The notes: generated by a model from the sequence alone, not told the origin. A stretch of DNA of 64,000 nt from Oscillospiraceae bacterium (GCA_902764825.1 CACWXL010000002.1:1-64000), one strand, 5' to 3'; counted from the first letter of the stretch, positions 34,880 to 45,319 are shown. Numbers and translations are program-made.

Positions 34880-36325
34880 TCAGCTCGACTTTTTTCGATT
34901 TAACTTATTAAAAACAGACCCAATAATGTGATTGGGATAACGTTTTGAAACAATTGCAGAGGCTAAAACATAAAATGATCCACCCACAAGAATATCAATT
35001 GCAAGTCCAATCAAATTTTCGGAATGTAAAAATTGAACCAATTTGACGATTATAAACATCAATATTCCTATCAAAATAAAGGGAATATTGTTTTTTAAGT
35101 AAGTTTTTAAAGGTAAATCTTTCCTTGAATAAACAGTAAAGACTAATGTTACAACTATCTGTGCAATGATTGTTCCAATCGCAGCACCTACAGAACCATA
35201 TCGAGGGATAAAGATAAAATTAATAATAAGATTGACAATTGCACCAGCTATTGTAGCTTTAACATATATAGAATCCAGACCTCTTGGGATTACATATTGC
35301 ATTCTGAGCACATTAGCCCACCCATTCAAAAATATAACCGGAGTAAGCATAAGCATTATTAAACCGGATGGATGAAATCCATCACCATAATACACATCAA
35401 CTAATTCGACGGATACAGAGGCTAACCCAAAAGCAAATATGGATGCCAGCACCATAGATAAATCCATCGACATGCTCAACAACCCTGCTTCACTATCATC
35501 GGCTTTAGCACGTACATTTGACATGCGCGACAACATAACTGTTCCCATTGCGCCAAAAATCAACAATGGTACCTGAATAATCTTATCTGCATATTCATAA
35601 TAAGCCAGATCAACCTTAGAACTGATCGCGCCTATCATGATTTTGTCCATAACCTGATAAACAGTCGCTGCAATTGTTGGTAAAAACAAAAGAAAATTAG
35701 GTTTAAATCTAGGCCATACTTCTGAGAACTTTGGCAGAGAAATCTTAACATCCTTTATAACAACAAATGAAATAATAATTTGTGATAAAAGCTGACACCC
35801 TGCCATAATTATCGTGTATATATTTAGATCCGAATAAGCTCTAACAAGTGTCAATATTAGGACAATATTTAAACTCTTAATAAGAATATTTCGCTTAACA
35901 ATTGTCCTAAACTGCTCCATACCGGTACAATACCAACCAACATCAAGCAAATTAGATGCAGTCCATATGATCATTAGTTTTGTAATCAATTGATATTCTG
36001 TATGTGAGAGAAAAGCATAAATTACATAAACAATCACTGACACACCTGCAGTAAGTACCTGCATTGCATAGATTTCACAAAATACTTTACTTCGTGCATT
36101 TTTATCATCACGCACTTTTGCAATTTCCCTGCTGCCATAATTCATTATTCCAAGCATAGCAAAATGGGAAAAATAACTAACTATCGAATGAACAAAGGTA
36201 TATGTACCAATTTGATCAGCTTTCAAAATACGGCCTAAATATGGTGCCGTAATTAAAGGTACAAATATAGCAAGTATTTGATACAACGAATTTAATATTA
36301 AATTCTCTCTCAATTTTTTGTCCAT
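34880..36325 (-). CDS. wzx: Wzx-type repeat-unit flippase (paralog of 38417-39868)
   Basis: The 481-residue protein has about 12-14 membrane helices and starts MDKKLRENLILNSLYQILAI, followed by FVPLITAPYLGRIL. It shares long stretches with the flippase at 38417-39868, including TIAA-VYQ-MDKIMIGAI and YYEYADKI-Q-P, so the two are paralogs in one locus. It moves undecaprenyl-linked oligosaccharide across the membrane. The ATG at 36325 follows AAGGA; a GTG six codons upstream overlaps the previous stop and is an alternative coupled start. Confidence 0.9.
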   Translation of the reverse strand: MDKKLRENLILNSLYQILAIFVPLITAPYLGRILKADQIGTYTFVHSIVSYFSHFAMLGIMNYGSREIAKVRDDKNARSKVFCEIYAMQVLTAGVSVIVYVIYAFLSHTEYQLITKLMIIWTASNLLDVGWYCTGMEQFRTIVKRNILIKSLNIVLILTLVRAYSDLNIYTIIMAGCQLLSQIIISFVVIKDVKISLPKFSEVWPRFKPNFLLFLPTIAATVYQVMDKIMIGAISSKVDLAYYEYADKIIQVPLLIFGAMGTVMLSRMSNVRAKADDSEAGLLSMSMDLSMVLASIFAFGLASVSVELVDVYYGDGFHPSGLIMLMLTPVIFLNGWANVLRMQYVIPRGLDSIYVKATIAGAIVNLIINFIFIPRYGSVGAAIGTIIAQIVVTLVFTVYSRKDLPLKTYLKNNIPFILIGILMFIIVKLVQFLHSENLIGLAIDILVGGSFYVLASAIVSKRYPNHIIGSVFNKLNRKKSS

Positions 36326-36339
36326 AATTTGTTCCTTAA

Positions 36340-37455
36340 TCACCGGGCAGTCAGTATGCTCTCCAATCGAAGAGCTTCATGATCAATGTCAAAATCCGAA
36401 TCTTTCAACTTTTCGCTCATTAATTCCCTATTTGTATTCTTATTTTTAAGTTTTTCACAAATAACTTCGCCCCATATACTTGCGTCATTAATTGGTAAAA
36501 AAGTAACATTACCACTTATGTTTGCCTCAGAAGTAATAACATCAGAAACAACACAAGGAAGACCGGACACCTGTGCCTCTACCATTACTATGGGCAACCC
36601 TTCATACAGGGACGGAAGTACAAACACATCAAAAGCGTTATAGTATCTACTTACATCAGCACGATCTCCAAGCATAAGAATGTCATTTTGCAGATTCAAC
36701 TGTTCGATCTTATCTGTTAATAGCTTTCTCTGATTTCCTTCACCGATAACGATCATTACGACATTTTCATTGCTGTTAGCTTTTACTTCGGCAAGAATAT
36801 CAGGCAGGAATAACACGTTTTTCTGATCACAGAGCCTTCCGACAAAGCCAATGATCTTCGTGTTCTCAGAAATATTCAGTTCTCTCCTGATCTGCAGACG
36901 GTCAACCGGATTGAATCTGAATGTATCGATATTAACCGCATTATGAATAAACTCAACGGAATTATCCGGAGAATACATATAATCCGTAGCTTTCTTAGAG
37001 CAGGACAAACGGGTTACTTTGAGACGTGACAGTCTTGCCTTGTTGATCTTATAAACAAATCGGTGCTTAAAATCTTCAACCAATAATCTGGAATTATGAG
37101 AGTGGAGAACAACGTGATAACCCAATTTTACAGCCATCTTGATCGGTTCGATCCAACCTAAAGTAGAGAGATTGAAATACACAGTATCGTGAGTCTTACG
37201 TAACTCTTTTAGTACCCTCTTGTTCTCCTGAAGATTCTTTATGGGACTCTTTACTCTATATGAAATGTAATAGATCTTACCGCCTAATGCCTCTACCCTG
37301 TCCTGTATGGAGCATTCAGATCCTTCAATGACATAATCGAAAATAGTGTTTCCGGACATATGGCGATTCATCTCAGTCAGAAATGAACCTATTCCTCCAA
37401 ATGTCTTCGAAGCGACCAATCCATATACAAGGACACGTTTAACACTATTGCTCAT
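36340..37455 (-). CDS. Glycosyltransferase family 4 (EpsF-like)
   Basis: The 371-residue GT-B enzyme has N-terminal GGIGSFLTEMNRHM and HSHNSRLL. IHNAVNIDTFRFNP and KIIGFVGRLCDQKNVLFLPD precede the C-terminal VFVLPSLYEGLPIVMVEAQV signature with its E-x7-E. It resembles EpsF/CapM-type enzymes of capsule loci. It overlaps the preceding gene by 4 bases (ATGA) and abuts the flippase gene, so it belongs to the operon. Confidence 0.9.
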   Translation of the reverse strand: MSNSVKRVLVYGLVASKTFGGIGSFLTEMNRHMSGNTIFDYVIEGSECSIQDRVEALGGKIYYISYRVKSPIKNLQENKRVLKELRKTHDTVYFNLSTLGWIEPIKMAVKLGYHVVLHSHNSRLLVEDFKHRFVYKINKARLSRLKVTRLSCSKKATDYMYSPDNSVEFIHNAVNIDTFRFNPVDRLQIRRELNISENTKIIGFVGRLCDQKNVLFLPDILAEVKANSNENVVMIVIGEGNQRKLLTDKIEQLNLQNDILMLGDRADVSRYYNAFDVFVLPSLYEGLPIVMVEAQVSGLPCVVSDVITSEANISGNVTFLPINDASIWGEVICEKLKNKNTNRELMSEKLKDSDFDIDHEALRLESILTAR

Positions 37456-38396
37456 TTATCTGCCCCAACACTGTAGATTCTCTCTATGTATGATTTCTGA
37501 TCATCTGTGAGTTCGTTATCCGCGCCAAGTTCTATCTCAAAACCGTCACCGGTATGCACTCTGTCCTTGATCTGATTAGGATATGAAATGCTGCTGCAAT
37601 TACCTAAAAATCTGGCCCAAAGCGAGAAAGACGAACCGGAAGATATCATTACAGGAAACTTAGATAAACCAACGATGTCACCAATGCTGTTTCCAAAAGT
37701 CAACCGGCTTACTTCAGGAAGGGATGTAAGATCAGCAAGTTCATCATCTGTTCCATCAGAAAAGACATAAACAGGAACAGTCCAACCGGCGGCTTCACGA
37801 AGCTTATTCACCATAGCTACATACCAGCTGATCTGAATTCTCATGTTATTCTTGCCGGAATCAAGAGCAGCCGTTGTCTTGGAAAAATCTCCAAGCCTGA
37901 CGTGCACGCCGATGGCTCCGGAAGCGTCAAAGCCAAGAGCCTTCTTCCCTTTTCTACCGAGATTTGCGTAAATGATCTCAGCTATTATATCTCTATATTC
38001 TCTTGTGCCATTGAAATCCATCTGAAATTCACCGGGAGCTAATTTGAAATCGTCGTAAACAACTATGTCATTCTCACCCAGCTTATTCCAATCGATATCT
38101 TCAAGATTTCTTGTATGGATCTTTCTTCCAAAGCAGAGCTTTAAGTATTTCTTAAGTCCTCCACACATGCCGGTTTTATTAGTGAACAAACCGGTATAAG
38201 AACGCTTATCCTTATCGTGCCTGATCCATGGACCGACCTTTATAGACGGCCAGGTTGGCCATATGAGCTTAGCATTATGCCTCTTTGAAGCAGCGATGAC
38301 TCTGGACCAGGTAAACAGCAGGTTGCCAAGTCCGGCACCGCCTAACCTGATTCCTATGAGTTCATATTTAGAGAATTTAGGATATATGTAAGCCAT
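37452..38396 (-). CDS. Alpha-1,2-fucosyltransferase-like enzyme (GT11-related)
   Basis: The 314-residue protein has GGAGLGNLLFTWSRVIAASK near the N-terminus, comparable to GGLGNQLFQYA of GT11, and IGVHVRLGDFSKTTAALDSG, comparable to the HxRxGDY donor-binding motif. SFSLWARFLG corresponds to the Ser-rich loop near the C-terminus. It probably adds fucose or a similar deoxysugar, but the family match is distant. Codon use and GC are closer to the host average than for 33824-36325. Confidence 0.68.
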   Translation of the reverse strand: MAYIYPKFSKYELIGIRLGGAGLGNLLFTWSRVIAASKRHNAKLIWPTWPSIKVGPWIRHDKDKRSYTGLFTNKTGMCGGLKKYLKLCFGRKIHTRNLEDIDWNKLGENDIVVYDDFKLAPGEFQMDFNGTREYRDIIAEIIYANLGRKGKKALGFDASGAIGVHVRLGDFSKTTAALDSGKNNMRIQISWYVAMVNKLREAAGWTVPVYVFSDGTDDELADLTSLPEVSRLTFGNSIGDIVGLSKFPVMISSGSSFSLWARFLGNCSSISYPNQIKDRVHTGDGFEIELGADNELTDDQKSYIERIYSVGADK

Positions 38397-38416
38397 CTTA
38401 ACTTCCTGTAGGCCTG

Positions 38417-39868
38417 TTACTTAGCCCGCTTAACCTTATTAACAATACCTTGAACAAGAACTCCTGTCAGATTTCTCTTGCTGTATAGCCCGTAGATGAA
38501 TAACAGGATTCCGTATGTTACTGCACCAATGATGATATCAATTATCAACCATGTAAGCGAGACCGGATGGAACTGCTGAACGGCCTTGATCACACAAAAC
38601 ATTGCCAATCCGATCAAACAAACAACGATATTGTTACGTAAGTATGTTTTGAACGGAAGGCGTTTGTTTATGGAGAAGGTATAGAACAATGCGACTGTCA
38701 ACTGAGCTGCTATAGTTCCGATGGCTGCGCCTAATGCCTGGAACTTAGCTATGAAGATCAAATTGCAAATTAAGTTCACGCCTGCACCGGCAAAAGTAGA
38801 TTTGATGTAGATCATATCAAGATTGTTTGGAATAATGTATTGCATTCTGAGCACGTTGGCCCAGCCATACATAATGATGCAAGGAGCAAGTGCCATCAAA
38901 ATAGGACCGCTCTTAATGAATTCTTCGCCGTAATAGATAAATACGAATTCATTTGCTATGGCCAGAATGCCAAACATGCAGGAAGTGCTAATGAGGATTG
39001 TGAGATCCATTGAAGATCCGATAAGCTTAACGGCTTTTTCTTCTTCATTCGTATAAACATAAGACATCTTGGACAGCATTACAGCACCTATCGCAGTAAA
39101 AATGAGTCCGGGTATCTGAGTGATCTTATCAGCATATTCGTAATATGCAAGTTCAGTCTCGCTTGCAATAGCACCGATCATTATCTTATCCATTGTCTGA
39201 TAAACGCTGGCGGCAATGGTAGGAATAAACAAAAGGAATGTCGGTTTAAGGTGTGGCTTAATATCTTTCCATTTGCAGAATTTGAATTTTACTTTCTTTA
39301 ATACGCTCGGCCACAACATGATCTCTGCGATCAGATACAGAGCAGACATCAACAGACAGTATATGACCACATCATTCTCATCACGGACAAAGATAAAGAC
39401 CGTTACAAGATTTACGAGCTTTATTATCAGATTCCTTAAGGCCAGAGTCGAGAACTGCTCCATTCCTTCTAAGAACCATACAACCGTGAATAAAGAAGTC
39501 ATTACATACAAGCCGACGATCAAAGCCATCAACTGATGGATCCTGCATAACACGATAAGGTAGAAAACATAAGCAATGCAGGATATTCCGCCGGTCAGAA
39601 GCTGCAGTGAGAAAACTTGTGAGAAGGCTTTGCTTCGCTCTTCGTAATTGTCTCTGACCCTGGCAATCGTTCTGTTGCCGTAATTTCTGAATCCCAGCAT
39701 TCCGAACATAACAAAATATGCAGATATGGAATGGACATATGTGTAACTGCCGACATTCTCAGCACCAAGAACCCTGCCCAAATAAGGCGCAGTAATGAAC
39801 GGTACAATCATCGTTAAGAGATTGTATCCTATGCTCATAACAAGGTTCTTGCCAAGCTTCTTATCCAT
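38417..39868 (-). CDS. wzx: Wzx-type repeat-unit flippase
   Basis: A 483-residue polytopic protein starting MDKKLGKNLVMSIGYNLLTM. It is a clear paralog of the flippase two genes downstream, sharing APYLGR-L, GSYTYVHSI-like and MDKIMIGAIAS motifs. Having two flippases of one subfamily in one locus suggests duplication or fusion of two clusters. I place the start at 39868, preceded by GGTGAG; it overlaps the end of the polymerase gene by 8 bases. Confidence 0.9.
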   Translation of the reverse strand: MDKKLGKNLVMSIGYNLLTMIVPFITAPYLGRVLGAENVGSYTYVHSISAYFVMFGMLGFRNYGNRTIARVRDNYEERSKAFSQVFSLQLLTGGISCIAYVFYLIVLCRIHQLMALIVGLYVMTSLFTVVWFLEGMEQFSTLALRNLIIKLVNLVTVFIFVRDENDVVIYCLLMSALYLIAEIMLWPSVLKKVKFKFCKWKDIKPHLKPTFLLFIPTIAASVYQTMDKIMIGAIASETELAYYEYADKITQIPGLIFTAIGAVMLSKMSYVYTNEEEKAVKLIGSSMDLTILISTSCMFGILAIANEFVFIYYGEEFIKSGPILMALAPCIIMYGWANVLRMQYIIPNNLDMIYIKSTFAGAGVNLICNLIFIAKFQALGAAIGTIAAQLTVALFYTFSINKRLPFKTYLRNNIVVCLIGLAMFCVIKAVQQFHPVSLTWLIIDIIIGAVTYGILLFIYGLYSKRNLTGVLVQGIVNKVKRAK

Positions 39869-41198
39869 CGTTCTCACCTTTTAACAGAGGGGCGTCATCA
39901 TGAATACGCTCTTCCGGCTGAGGTTCATCGTCTGAATCATCAATATCAGATTCGATTGCGCTTATCACATTATTATCGAATTCATTCTTATTGATTGTGA
40001 GGGCTACAGCTATCGGAAGCCAAAGATGTTGATTATTCCAAAAATAACCACTGAACATATTTAAGGTAAATCCGCATATAAACATGATAGTTAAGAATCT
40101 GAACAATGAGCCATGCCGGTAAAACATGAATATCTTCTTAAAGAAGACAATCAACACAAACAGGAATAGCAATAATCCGACAATGCCCGTTTCAGACAAT
40201 ACATCCAGGAACAGATTATGAGAATAACTATTCAGATAATAGAAAATGGAACCTATGCCATGGCCAAATACAGGGCTATCGCCGAACACTCCTAAGGACT
40301 CTAAATACAAGCTCATACGTCCATCATCTAAAAAGCCGCCATTGAAAAAATCCATAACTCGTTCAATGCCCTTAACATTTATGCCCAGTAGATTGATTAC
40401 GAACGGGAAAGCATATCGGAGAAAAATCAGAATGATAACGGCAGGAACAACGATCCTGTAAGCTTTCTTGCCCCAATACATAAAAACACTTGCGACAAAT
40501 AAAACAACAAGCAAAACCAAACCGCCTCTTCCTCCGGCCAGGAAACAAGTTGCCGCCTGTATTGCCAAAAAGACAAAATAAATAAGCTTGTTAAACCATG
40601 ATAATGGTCTGATCTTTACAGTTTCAGTTATATGGAACAATGTCAATCCGAACGCGTAAGCAGAGAAATAAGAAACGTTTTGGTAAGTCAAACCGCTTGA
40701 ATCACGGATATAACCCGCAATATCGCTGTCGTGGCGGAATAAAGACACAAAGCTGATCACTGTTAAGATGATTACGGCCGCGAATATAACCTTAAGATTA
40801 ATGTCTCTTTTCTTCTTCCACGCGATCAATAACGTAAGGAATATAATGCAAACGGCCATAGCCAGATATGACTTTAATTCAGAATAGTATTTAGTGTAAT
40901 GGAAATCACGGCTAAGACCGGTAATTACAAAAGAAACACCTATAACCACAAACAGGATAATTACGCTAAGGAATCCATGCTGTATCATCCTGGAGAAATG
41001 TCTGAAACAAAGGCAGGCAGAAATAACTGCAACAATAATATATATTATTGCAAGCTGACCGGATTCTGACTGAATATTGAGGAAATACAACACAAATTTT
41101 AATATTGCGTTAGCAAACATCATCAATATTATCAGAACATCAAGCATATCAGCTTTAATGCCGTTATTATTCAATTGCTCTTTTTGAGATATCTGCAT
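39861..41198 (-). CDS. wzy: O-antigen ligase/polymerase-like (Wzy) membrane protein
   Basis: A protein of about 445 residues with 10-12 membrane helices and a large periplasmic-side loop containing GDSPVFGHGIGSIFYYLNSY and HNLFLDVLSETGIVGLLLFL, the pattern of the O-antigen polymerase/ligase family. It joins repeat units outside the membrane. A charged cytoplasmic tail of about 40 residues ends it. The ATG at 41198 overlaps the upstream glycosyltransferase by 32 bases; a TTG at 41231 gives 11 more residues. It has no strong ribosome site, so coupled translation is likely. Confidence 0.85.
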   Translation of the reverse strand: MQISQKEQLNNNGIKADMLDVLIILMMFANAILKFVLYFLNIQSESGQLAIIYIIVAVISACLCFRHFSRMIQHGFLSVIILFVVIGVSFVITGLSRDFHYTKYYSELKSYLAMAVCIIFLTLLIAWKKKRDINLKVIFAAVIILTVISFVSLFRHDSDIAGYIRDSSGLTYQNVSYFSAYAFGLTLFHITETVKIRPLSWFNKLIYFVFLAIQAATCFLAGGRGGLVLLVVLFVASVFMYWGKKAYRIVVPAVIILIFLRYAFPFVINLLGINVKGIERVMDFFNGGFLDDGRMSLYLESLGVFGDSPVFGHGIGSIFYYLNSYSHNLFLDVLSETGIVGLLLFLFVLIVFFKKIFMFYRHGSLFRFLTIMFICGFTLNMFSGYFWNNQHLWLPIAVALTINKNEFDNNVISAIESDIDDSDDEPQPEERIHDDAPLLKGENDG

Positions 41199-42324
41199 AT
41201 GAAAATATCTGCATACCTTTCTCTTGTGCAATTTTAGTCATCTCTTTAAGCTTTGAGGACTCAGACAAAAGCGATTCGATCTTTTCCTGAATCTCACCAA
41301 CAGAGTCTTTGGATAAGAATAATACATTTCCTCCCAGATCAACATGATGCGTACCCGGCCAGTCTTTAACTATCATGGGCTTGCCCTGCCCTGTTACCTG
41401 CTCCCACATCACGCTGTGCCTTCCGGGGAAGACCACTAAGTCAGAAGCCTCGAAATAATCATAAGTATCTTCAGAGCTGATCCACCCGATATATTGTACT
41501 TTAACAGAATCTGACAGATTCTTAACCTGCTCCTTTAATTCATCCGTAACCGAACCAAATACAATAAGACGGACAGAAGGATTGCTTATATTCTGAACGG
41601 CCTGCATTAGCAGTAATGTCTGAGTCTTCCACTGATCGATCTTACCGCCGGTTACGATCAAGAAATCACTATCGCTGATACCATATTGCTTTCTAATACG
41701 TTCACGGGCACCGCTGGTCTTGGCTCTCTCTACAAGCTCATCGTCAGCTCCCATAACCAGAAGCTCGCATTTATCAGCAGGTAAACCATAGATATCTTTA
41801 AGGAAATCCACACGAACCGGAAGCACACCATAAAACTTTTTGGTATATGGCTCTATCTTATGTTCTGTATGTTTCCAAACGATCTTATGCAGGATATTCT
41901 TAGAGAACCAGTTGGTTGCACTGTTTGAGAAATCAGCGTGATTATCAACGAATACTGTAACGTCTTTATGATTCTTCAGATACTTAATGACCTGATCGAT
42001 ATCAAGGAACTGTCCGCCATGAATGAATAAAATGTCGGGATCAGCCTTGCTGACCGCATCGAAAACACCGATATAGCGCTTCAGTCTCTTCCAGATCTTG
42101 CCGTTACTCTTATATGGTAACCTTGTTACCTTTATGTCGTACTCATTCTGATAAGTACCGACATTATCGAGATAACAAGGCTTTCCCTGTTCATCAAAAC
42201 TTCTGGTTGAAGCGATAACTTCAACATCATACCCAAGTTTTTTATGATACTTGGGAAGCATGTTTTCCTGGTAAGAATAATTATCAGGAAAGAAAGAACA
42301 GAGACACAAATGAACTATTTTCAT
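41167..42324 (-). CDS. Glycosyltransferase family 4-like
   Basis: The 385-residue GT-B protein starts MKIVHLCLCSFFPDNYSYQE. DFLIVTGGKIDQWKTQTLLL begins the C-terminal Rossmann domain, which holds FEASDLVVFPGRHSVMWEQV in place of the usual E-x7-E segment. That region is therefore unusual (GRHSVMWEQVTGQGKP) and suggests a distinct GT4 subgroup. It starts 3 bp after the acetyltransferase gene and overlaps the polymerase. Confidence 0.82.
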   Translation of the reverse strand: MKIVHLCLCSFFPDNYSYQENMLPKYHKKLGYDVEVIASTRSFDEQGKPCYLDNVGTYQNEYDIKVTRLPYKSNGKIWKRLKRYIGVFDAVSKADPDILFIHGGQFLDIDQVIKYLKNHKDVTVFVDNHADFSNSATNWFSKNILHKIVWKHTEHKIEPYTKKFYGVLPVRVDFLKDIYGLPADKCELLVMGADDELVERAKTSGARERIRKQYGISDSDFLIVTGGKIDQWKTQTLLLMQAVQNISNPSVRLIVFGSVTDELKEQVKNLSDSVKVQYIGWISSEDTYDYFEASDLVVFPGRHSVMWEQVTGQGKPMIVKDWPGTHHVDLGGNVLFLSKDSVGEIQEKIESLLSESSKLKEMTKIAQEKGMQIFSYADISKRAIE

Positions 42325-42327
42325 TAT

Positions 42328-42945
42328 TTAAGCCTTATCCGGATCAATCGCACTTAGAAGCTTTACAGGATCACTGAAGAACTCAGCGTATTTCCTGATC
42401 TTATCATCAGGCCAATCCCACCATTTAAGCTCCAACAACCGTTCAATAGTCTCATTGTCAAAGCGCTTTCTGATCTCCTTAGCAGGCACACCTGCAACTA
42501 TTGAATAAGCTTCTACATCTTTAGTAACAACGGCATTCGCACCGATTATCGCGCCTGAACCGATCATTACTCCAGACTTAACAAAAACGCCGGAACCTAT
42601 CCATACATCATTTCCGATGATAACTGTCTCAGAAGGAGAAAACTTGATGGAACCGAAATTGTATCCAACCGCGCTTTTACCTTCAAGGAATACAGGAGAA
42701 GTAGAAACCATATCCGTCGGATGAAGGCCCCCGCCTATCTGGCATCTTCCTCCAATAGAACAGAAAGAACCGATCCTCGCATCAGTTATATTAGTATTCT
42801 TTGCAATATAAGAATATCTTCCGAGCTTTACTCTTGATAAAGTGCACTTCTCATATACTTTAGAAGTGCGGTCAATCTCAGAATCCTTAATAGAAGCTAT
42901 CTGCATTTTAGACATCAATTTAGCGAAATAATAAGATAAACCCAT
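42328..42945 (-). CDS. CatB/LbH-type O-acetyltransferase
   Basis: The 205-residue left-handed beta-helix acetyltransferase shows hexapeptide repeats (for example IGNDVWIGSGVFVKSGVMIG and ANAVVTKDVEAYSIVAGVPA). The conserved His lies in IGGGLHPTDMVSTSPVF. The ending WWDWPDDKIRKY is typical of the CatB/VatD xenobiotic-acetyltransferase subgroup. In this locus it most likely acetylates a sugar of the polymer using acetyl-CoA. One base separates it from the upstream GT4 gene. Confidence 0.88.
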   Translation of the reverse strand: MGLSYYFAKLMSKMQIASIKDSEIDRTSKVYEKCTLSRVKLGRYSYIAKNTNITDARIGSFCSIGGRCQIGGGLHPTDMVSTSPVFLEGKSAVGYNFGSIKFSPSETVIIGNDVWIGSGVFVKSGVMIGSGAIIGANAVVTKDVEAYSIVAGVPAKEIRKRFDNETIERLLELKWWDWPDDKIRKYAEFFSDPVKLLSAIDPDKA

Positions 42946-42946
42946 A

Positions 42947-44137
42947 TCAATTACCTCTCACTGCTTCTTCGAGAATCTTCACATATAGTTTAGCATTCTC
43001 AACCGGTCCTAATTCAGATAAGAATACAGCTGCATTATCAGACTTGCGGCTGCCGTTCTTATATACCTTCAAGATCTCTTCTGCCATGGAATCCGAATCA
43101 CCGGGAGCTACAACACTCCACTGATCAACCGCACTTAGACGCTTTGCAATATCAGAATCAAGATCCATGGATACAACTGTAGGTTTCTCAGACAGCAAAC
43201 AAGTTGCAGTCTTACTCGGCATGCAAGTATAAATAACACCCTTAGGAACCGGATTAATGTTGACGTCGGCAGCACAATAGTTATCCTTTGCATATTCCAT
43301 AGGCTGACGTCCATAAAACCGTACATTCTTAAGGCCGAGATCCTCGACTCTAGCCTTTAGTCTGATTAATCCGCTTCCCTCTCCAATAACGTAAAAAACA
43401 ATGTCATTGTAGCTTTCAAGTCGCTTAGCTGTCTGTACGAGCATCTCAGAATCCACCATCTGGCCGACATTACCGGCATATACAACACGGAAACCGTCGT
43501 TTCTTTGTATGTTATTACTGTTCAGGAAGTGATTCTTCTTTTCCGGAATATCGTAGGCTTCATTCTGATAACTCCAGTTGTAAATGACGTCAACGTCTTG
43601 TCTTCCCTCTTTTTGTATTGTCTTCTTCAGATCTTCGCTGATGGTCACTACTCTCGTAGCTTTCTTGTAAGCTTTTGATTGAAGCGACCTCGCTACGATA
43701 AATGCAGGATTCACCTTAGAAAGCTTCCCAATTACCATAGCATCTATAGGGAAAATATCCTGGACATTATAAACGACCGGTATATGCAGTTTATTTGCGA
43801 TCTTTACCGGAATATAAGCGTTATTATTTGATTGAAGGAAAATAACATCAATATCAGATAAAGACTTAACTTTCTTTCCTGATTCTGAATAATACTGATA
43901 GCCTTTAATATATCTGAAGACGAAATTACTCTTAGCCGCAGGCTTCTGAATAACATTGTAGACTTTAAGTCGTGGTTCATCCTTAAGGTCATCGGGTAAT
44001 CTGCCGTCATTTTTTTGCACCTGAACGAGAGATACATTATGTCCGGCATTAATCATCTCTCTGATAAGTCTATGCATGAGATGATAAGAAGAATACCATT
44101 CTTCAAAACTAGCTCCTGACCATAGACAAATATTCAT
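42947..44137 (-). CDS. Glycosyltransferase family 4 (WbuB-like)
   Basis: A 396-residue GT-B enzyme with N-terminal HNVSLVQVQK, central PVVYNVQDIFPIDAMVIGKL and FRVVYAGNVGQMVDSEMLVQ, then INPVPKGVIYTCMPSKTATC. The VQDIFP/AGNVG/MPSK pattern is that of the WbuB-like subgroup, which often transfers N-acetyl-L-fucosamine or related sugars. The CatB-like gene and the TagF-like gene adjoin it closely (1 and 10 bp). Confidence 0.88.
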   Translation of the reverse strand: MNICLWSGASFEEWYSSYHLMHRLIREMINAGHNVSLVQVQKNDGRLPDDLKDEPRLKVYNVIQKPAAKSNFVFRYIKGYQYYSESGKKVKSLSDIDVIFLQSNNNAYIPVKIANKLHIPVVYNVQDIFPIDAMVIGKLSKVNPAFIVARSLQSKAYKKATRVVTISEDLKKTIQKEGRQDVDVIYNWSYQNEAYDIPEKKNHFLNSNNIQRNDGFRVVYAGNVGQMVDSEMLVQTAKRLESYNDIVFYVIGEGSGLIRLKARVEDLGLKNVRFYGRQPMEYAKDNYCAADVNINPVPKGVIYTCMPSKTATCLLSEKPTVVSMDLDSDIAKRLSAVDQWSVVAPGDSDSMAEEILKVYKNGSRKSDNAAVFLSELGPVENAKLYVKILEEAVRGN

Positions 44138-44147
44138 TCAATATTCC

Positions 44148-45296
44148 TCATTCGGCAAATAACGCCTTGACACAAGCTTTTGTAGCACCAACACCATACT
44201 GAACGAACTCATCACGGAACCGCTTGGTATTGGCACACTCGGCTTTGTAGTCAAGGTTCTTAATTCGGCTTAATAACTCATCCTCTGTGCGGCATGACTT
44301 ATTTGGATATTTCTTATCAATATCGAAATATGTTCCGCGTTCAGCTAAGTAAGTCTCATAATCATAAGCATAACAGAATATAGGCTTGCAAAGAACGGAA
44401 TAATCAAAAGAAATTGCGCTATAATCCGTTATCAGCAGGTCAGATACGATCATAAGATCATTTACATTGTTATACTCAGAGTAATCCCTGACAAAATCAT
44501 CAAACTGCACGCCAAGGACCTTAGTGGTGAGGTGATGCGCTCTGAACAGAACGATATATTCTGAACCAAGCTCTTTCTTCCAATTATCGAAGTGAATCGG
44601 AGGCTTGATCTCATAATTCTTGCCACAGTCAGTGCTGTCTCTCCAAGTTGGAGCATAAAGAATAATCTTCTTATCAGAAGGAAGTCCGAGCTTTGACCTT
44701 ATCTCTTCCCTCTTATTCTCTGTTGCATGCCAGAGTTCCTCATTTCTGGGCATTCCGCATCTTAGATAAGTACTCTCATTGGCATTAAAAGCACTCTTCC
44801 AAACCCTCTCATCATGACTTCCGGATACTACAAAATGATCTACTGTATCGAAGTTATAGTCATTTCTTCCGGGACAATCATTACCGATATGCTTCAAAGC
44901 AATACCGTGCCAAGTATTAAGATATACCTGTTTTTTCTTCTTAAACTTAAGTCCGCGCTCAATATTGGTGTTTGTTACCCAGTATTTCGCCTTAAGTGCT
45001 GTTCTGAAGTATTTAGCAGAATCTATCATGACTGTATCAAGTTCCGGATGCTCTTCTGGATGCTCAAATGCCCAGACGCAACGATTTTTTTTATACTCAG
45101 GATGAGACTTAATATAGTCATAGATTACTTTAGGACTGTCATTAAATCCCATTCCCATAAAAGAAACGAACAGAACCAGATTGTCATCAGTCTTATAAAA
45201 TGCACCAATAATGCGGAATAAAAAGCTCATAATTACGCAGTAGAGCTTCTGCAAAGCAGAATTATGCTTAAGTATAAAAATAACTCTTTGTCTCAT
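44148..45296 (-). CDS. CDP-glycerol glycerophosphotransferase-like enzyme (TagB/TagF family)
   Basis: A 382-residue protein with a membrane-associating N-terminus (LFRIIGAFYKTDDNLVLFVS) and typical family motifs: YLNTWHGIALKHIGND, DHFVVSGSHDE, KIILYAPTWRDS, VLFRAHH and DLLITDYSAISFDYSVL. Enzymes of this type move glycerol phosphate (or ribitol phosphate) from the CDP-alcohol to a lipid-linked glycan. The polymer is therefore likely to carry alditol phosphate. A homolog lies at 56941-58119. Confidence 0.9.
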   Translation of the reverse strand: MRQRVIFILKHNSALQKLYCVIMSFLFRIIGAFYKTDDNLVLFVSFMGMGFNDSPKVIYDYIKSHPEYKKNRCVWAFEHPEEHPELDTVMIDSAKYFRTALKAKYWVTNTNIERGLKFKKKKQVYLNTWHGIALKHIGNDCPGRNDYNFDTVDHFVVSGSHDERVWKSAFNANESTYLRCGMPRNEELWHATENKREEIRSKLGLPSDKKIILYAPTWRDSTDCGKNYEIKPPIHFDNWKKELGSEYIVLFRAHHLTTKVLGVQFDDFVRDYSEYNNVNDLMIVSDLLITDYSAISFDYSVLCKPIFCYAYDYETYLAERGTYFDIDKKYPNKSCRTEDELLSRIKNLDYKAECANTKRFRDEFVQYGVGATKACVKALFAE

Positions 45297-45319
45297 ATAT
45301 CAATCAAAAACTCGGTCAT